Part shown: one piece after another, positions 61,679-64,000 of the stretch
How the letters are laid out: the number at the start of each line of letters is the position of its first letter
Numbering within the stretch: position 1 is the stretch's first letter
Source of the DNA: Herbiconiux sp.
GTDB lineage: Bacteria > Actinomycetota > Actinomycetes > Actinomycetales > Microbacteriaceae
Direction: 5' to 3'
DNA: 64,000 nt
Assembly: GCF_004297105.1 (NCBI RefSeq)
Contig: NZ_SCVE01000018.1
Span: 138,668-202,667, forward strand
Made by a program: the position numbers and the translations under genes
The notes under the pieces: model-generated
Databases searched by the model: none
Told to the model about the DNA's origin: nothing
What the model saw: the letters and a program-made list of their open reading frames with translations, nothing else

Positions 61679-64000
61679 TTAGCCAAGGTACACATACTCC
61701 CGTGAGCCGATCACGACGAGGAGCCACGCGTCGCCGACCGCGGCCGGGGTCGACGGGGTGCACGTGGTGGGGGTGACGGTTCGGCCGGCCGGGTCGGCCG
61801 AGGGGGTCACGGCTCGCGGCCCGCAGTAGTACTGCGGCACCAACCCTCCGTTCGAGGGGTCGGAGGTCCAGCGCCAGCTCGTGCCGTCGTACACCGGGTC
61901 GCCCGCGAACTGGAAGGTGATGCTCGGCTCGGGAGCCGAGATCGGCGCGGAGGCCGCGCCGCACACCTCGACGCCGCCCCAGACCGAGCAGGCCCGCAGG
62001 GTGAAGCGATAGGTGTCGCCGAAGGCGCCACCGGTGAGCGAACGGGGGAAGCCGCCGAGCGTGAACGACTGCGGCGACCCCACCGGGGCGTCTGCCGAGT
62101 CGAGCTGCTGCACGTAGTACCGCGGATTCGACGGTGCCGCGGGGGTGGGCGCCGAGTCGACCCGCACGTCGACGGTCTTGCCGCTCTGCACCATGGTCAT
62201 CGACACCTGAGAGGCGTCGACCTGGCCGGGGCTCGGATAGGCCACGGCCGTCACGATCGACGAGGCGGTGCAGCCGGCCGCGTTGTAGCCCCAGACGACG
62301 AAGGAATAGGCGGTGTCGACGGCGGTGAGTCCGGTGAACGTGGCCGTGCGCGCATCCGCCGAGACCGCCTGCTGTGCCACGACGGATCCGCCCGCCTGCG
62401 GAGCAGTGGGGCGGCCGGGGGCGGGGGTCGACACCGAGCAGGCCTGAGCGCCGCCCGGAACCGAGGTGGTGCCCGGCGCGAGCTGCTGGGCGTAGTAGCC
62501 GGCCACCGCGTTGCCGTTGCCCGCGAAGTCGGGCCAGCTCAGGGTGACGGAGCCCGGTCCGCTGTCGAGGTTCGCGACGGCCGAGACCCCGGATGCGCTG
62601 GGAGCGCCGTACGGCGTGCCGGCTGCGCTCGACGACGGCCACACGGCGAGGGCCGGGTAGGCGCCGTTGCGGGCCGTGACGGTGATGGTGGTGGAGGAGC
62701 CGTTGGCGAGACCGCGCACGACCGTCGAGCATCCGGAGGCGTCGCACTCCGAACCCGTGGCGTCGACGGTGGCGACCGACTGAGAATTGGCCGTCACGTC
62801 GTACTGCCGCACCGCCGAACCGCCGGCACCCACCGAGGCGGCGCCCCAGCGCACCTCGAGCGCACCATCGAGGGGGGCGAGGGAGATCGCTCCGGGTGCC
62901 GAGGGCAGGAGGTCGGACCAGACCGGCACCGAATAGGTGGCGGGGTCGGATGAGCCCTGCCCGTTCACCGCCACGACGGTCAGCGTGACCGCATTGGTGG
63001 GGCCGTTGCCCGGCGTGGTGACCGCACAGCTGGTGGAGACGCACCGCGTGGTGACCGAGGACCCGGCCGCTGTTCGGGCGGTGACGTCGAATCCGGTGAT
63101 GGGCGAGTTGTTGGCCACGCCCGGCGAGAAGCGAAGGGCGATGCTGCGGTCGGAGAAGCCGGTGACCGCGAGCCCGGTCACCGCCCCCGGCCTGTCCTGG
63201 ACGGCGATGCGCACGGTACCCCACACCGCCCGCTCGGGGTCGCCGGTGCCGTCCTGCACCTGGTACTGCACCACGATGTCGGCCGGCGCAGCATCCGGAG
63301 CAACCGTGACCTGAAGAACGCTCTTGTCGGCGCTCGGCACGATCGTGACTCCCGCCGGCAGGGCCGCGGCGTCAGCGCCGCGTACCGCCACCACGGTCAG
63401 GGGGGTCTGCGGGAAGGGATTGGTGGCGGAGTCGTTCGCCAGCACGTCGACGGGGGTTGTCGTGCCCCGCGGCGCGATCACGGAGTCGGTGGCCGGCGCG
63501 GCCAGAGGTTTGGTGCTGGGCACCACGGTGACGTCGATGCGGCCGGACGTTCCGGCCAGCCCGTTCGAAGCGACACCGATCGCGAAGGCGCCGGTCGCCC
63601 CTTTCTTCACGCCGACGTCGACGGAGATGGTGAGCGTGGAGCCGAGCAGCACCGCCGAGAAACCTGCCGGCTTCGGATCCAGCACCTGATAGCTCAGCGT
63701 GCCGGCCGCAGACGCCGTGCTCGTGAGCTTCGTGAGGTCGATCACCTTCTGCTGGCCGGGTTCGAACTCGAGCACGGCGCCGTTGAAGACGGGTGGCTGG
63801 TTGTCTCGGGGAGTGACGGTGATCGGCAGCACGAGCGTGGCGGTGCGCGCATCCGGCCCCGTACCGTCGGCGACCTCGAACGAGAGCGAGGCGGGCCCGA
63901 AGTACTTGTCGGCACTCGTGAACACGAGCGTGTCGTCACCGGAGACGAGCGGACTGCCGTCGGCATGCGTGGCCCGCACAGTGTTGGGGTCGGAGATGAC
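61679..64000 (-). CDS. large Ig-like/fibronectin type III surface protein, N-terminus outside window
   Basis: At least 773 residues; the frame stays open to the right edge, so the start and any signal peptide are missing. The visible part begins with cadherin/Ig-like repeats (PVFNGAVLEFEPGQQKVIDL; ANDSATNPFPQTPLTVVAV, with VQYQVQDGTGDPERAVWGTV) and continues with at least three FN3-type repeats (PGAVTGLAVTGFSDRSIALR; PGAISLAPLDGALEVRWG; SGPGSVTLSWPDF-like). Cys pairs in the FN3 parts suggest extracellular disulfides. No anchor is seen at the C-terminus. First gene of the MoxR-DUF58-TgpA-FHA cluster, which probably acts on it. Confidence 0.9.
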   Translation of the reverse strand, partial: VISDPNTVRATHADGSPLVSGDDTLVFTSADKYFGPASLSFEVADGTGPDARTATLVLPITVTPRDNQPPVFNGAVLEFEPGQQKVIDLTKLTSTASAAGTLSYQVLDPKPAGFSAVLLGSTLTISVDVGVKKGATGAFAIGVASNGLAGTSGRIDVTVVPSTKPLAAPATDSVIAPRGTTTPVDVLANDSATNPFPQTPLTVVAVRGADAAALPAGVTIVPSADKSVLQVTVAPDAAPADIVVQYQVQDGTGDPERAVWGTVRIAVQDRPGAVTGLAVTGFSDRSIALRFSPGVANNSPITGFDVTARTAAGSSVTTRCVSTSCAVTTPGNGPTNAVTLTVVAVNGQGSSDPATYSVPVWSDLLPSAPGAISLAPLDGALEVRWGAASVGAGGSAVRQYDVTANSQSVATVDATGSECDASGCSTVVRGLANGSSTTITVTARNGAYPALAVWPSSSAAGTPYGAPSASGVSAVANLDSGPGSVTLSWPDFAGNGNAVAGYYAQQLAPGTTSVPGGAQACSVSTPAPGRPTAPQAGGSVVAQQAVSADARTATFTGLTAVDTAYSFVVWGYNAAGCTASSIVTAVAYPSPGQVDASQVSMTMVQSGKTVDVRVDSAPTPAAPSNPRYYVQQLDSADAPVGSPQSFTLGGFPRSLTGGAFGDTYRFTLRACSVWGGVEVCGAASAPISAPEPSITFQFAGDPVYDGTSWRWTSDPSNGGLVPQYYCGPRAVTPSADPAGRTVTPTTCTPSTPAAVGDAWLLVVIGSREYVYLG

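Overview
The window is high-GC actinobacterial chromosome, most likely from a Microbacteriaceae-type organism. Supporting signs are strong G/C preference at third codon positions, many GTG starts and one TTG start, an actinobacterial ileS T-box leader, DUF4031 and DUF4233 proteins, the nadD/small-TM-protein/rsfS arrangement, and a MoxR-DUF58-transglutaminase-like-FHA cluster. The assignment is inferred from gene content and was not tested by a search.

Layout. 1-6.3 kb is accessory metabolism with divergent local regulators: a small helical protein, a PadR regulator facing a DyP peroxidase, a flavin monooxygenase facing an XRE-cupin regulator, an SDR, and an ArsR regulator facing an NAD-binding epimerase. 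6.4-7.7 kb is a complete IS481-like element inserted at the 3' end of a tRNA-Ala(GGC) gene with a 16-bp target duplication. 7.8-17.8 kb is mostly housekeeping on the minus strand: rsfS, nadD, a surface acyltransferase, proA, proB, obg, rpmA, rplU. 18-29.8 kb holds DUF4031, RNase E/G, a VKOR-like protein, a lower-GC islet with two orphan genes, then ndk-DUF4233-folC-ileS and a TetR regulator. 30-35.3 kb is a plus-strand oligopeptide ABC importer operon. 35.4-43.7 kb carries an acyl-CoA synthetase, a MaoC hydratase, a DUF559 protein, the MEP-pathway genes ispG and dxr around an RseP-type site-2 protease, and an FKBP lipoprotein. 43.8-51.4 kb has two MFS exporters, a GH76-like hydrolase, OsmC, GabT and an L-asparaginase. 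51.4-52.0 kb is a tandem array of 104-bp palindrome-containing repeats. 52-56.2 kb is a polyamine ABC importer (potABCD order). 56.4-64 kb is the FHA / TgpA-like / DUF58 / MoxR / large Ig-FN3 surface-protein operon, whose first gene runs off the right edge.

How the parts work together. PotABCD-GabT suggests uptake of polyamines and conversion of the derived 4-aminobutyrate. The oligopeptide importer sits opposite a TetR regulator. The MoxR cluster probably assembles or chaperones a large secreted or surface protein.

Most unusual signals: the 104-bp repeat array capped by two perfect 27-bp palindromes next to the stop codons of convergent genes; the IS481-like insertion at the tRNA end with duplicated 23-bp-period terminal motifs; many genes with a TANNNT box exactly 6 nt upstream of the start codon (leaderless layout); a transglutaminase-like domain lacking catalytic Cys and His; a TTG start of rplU inside a hairpin loop; and a palindromic repeat family lying in the apparent 5' end of an ABC permease gene.
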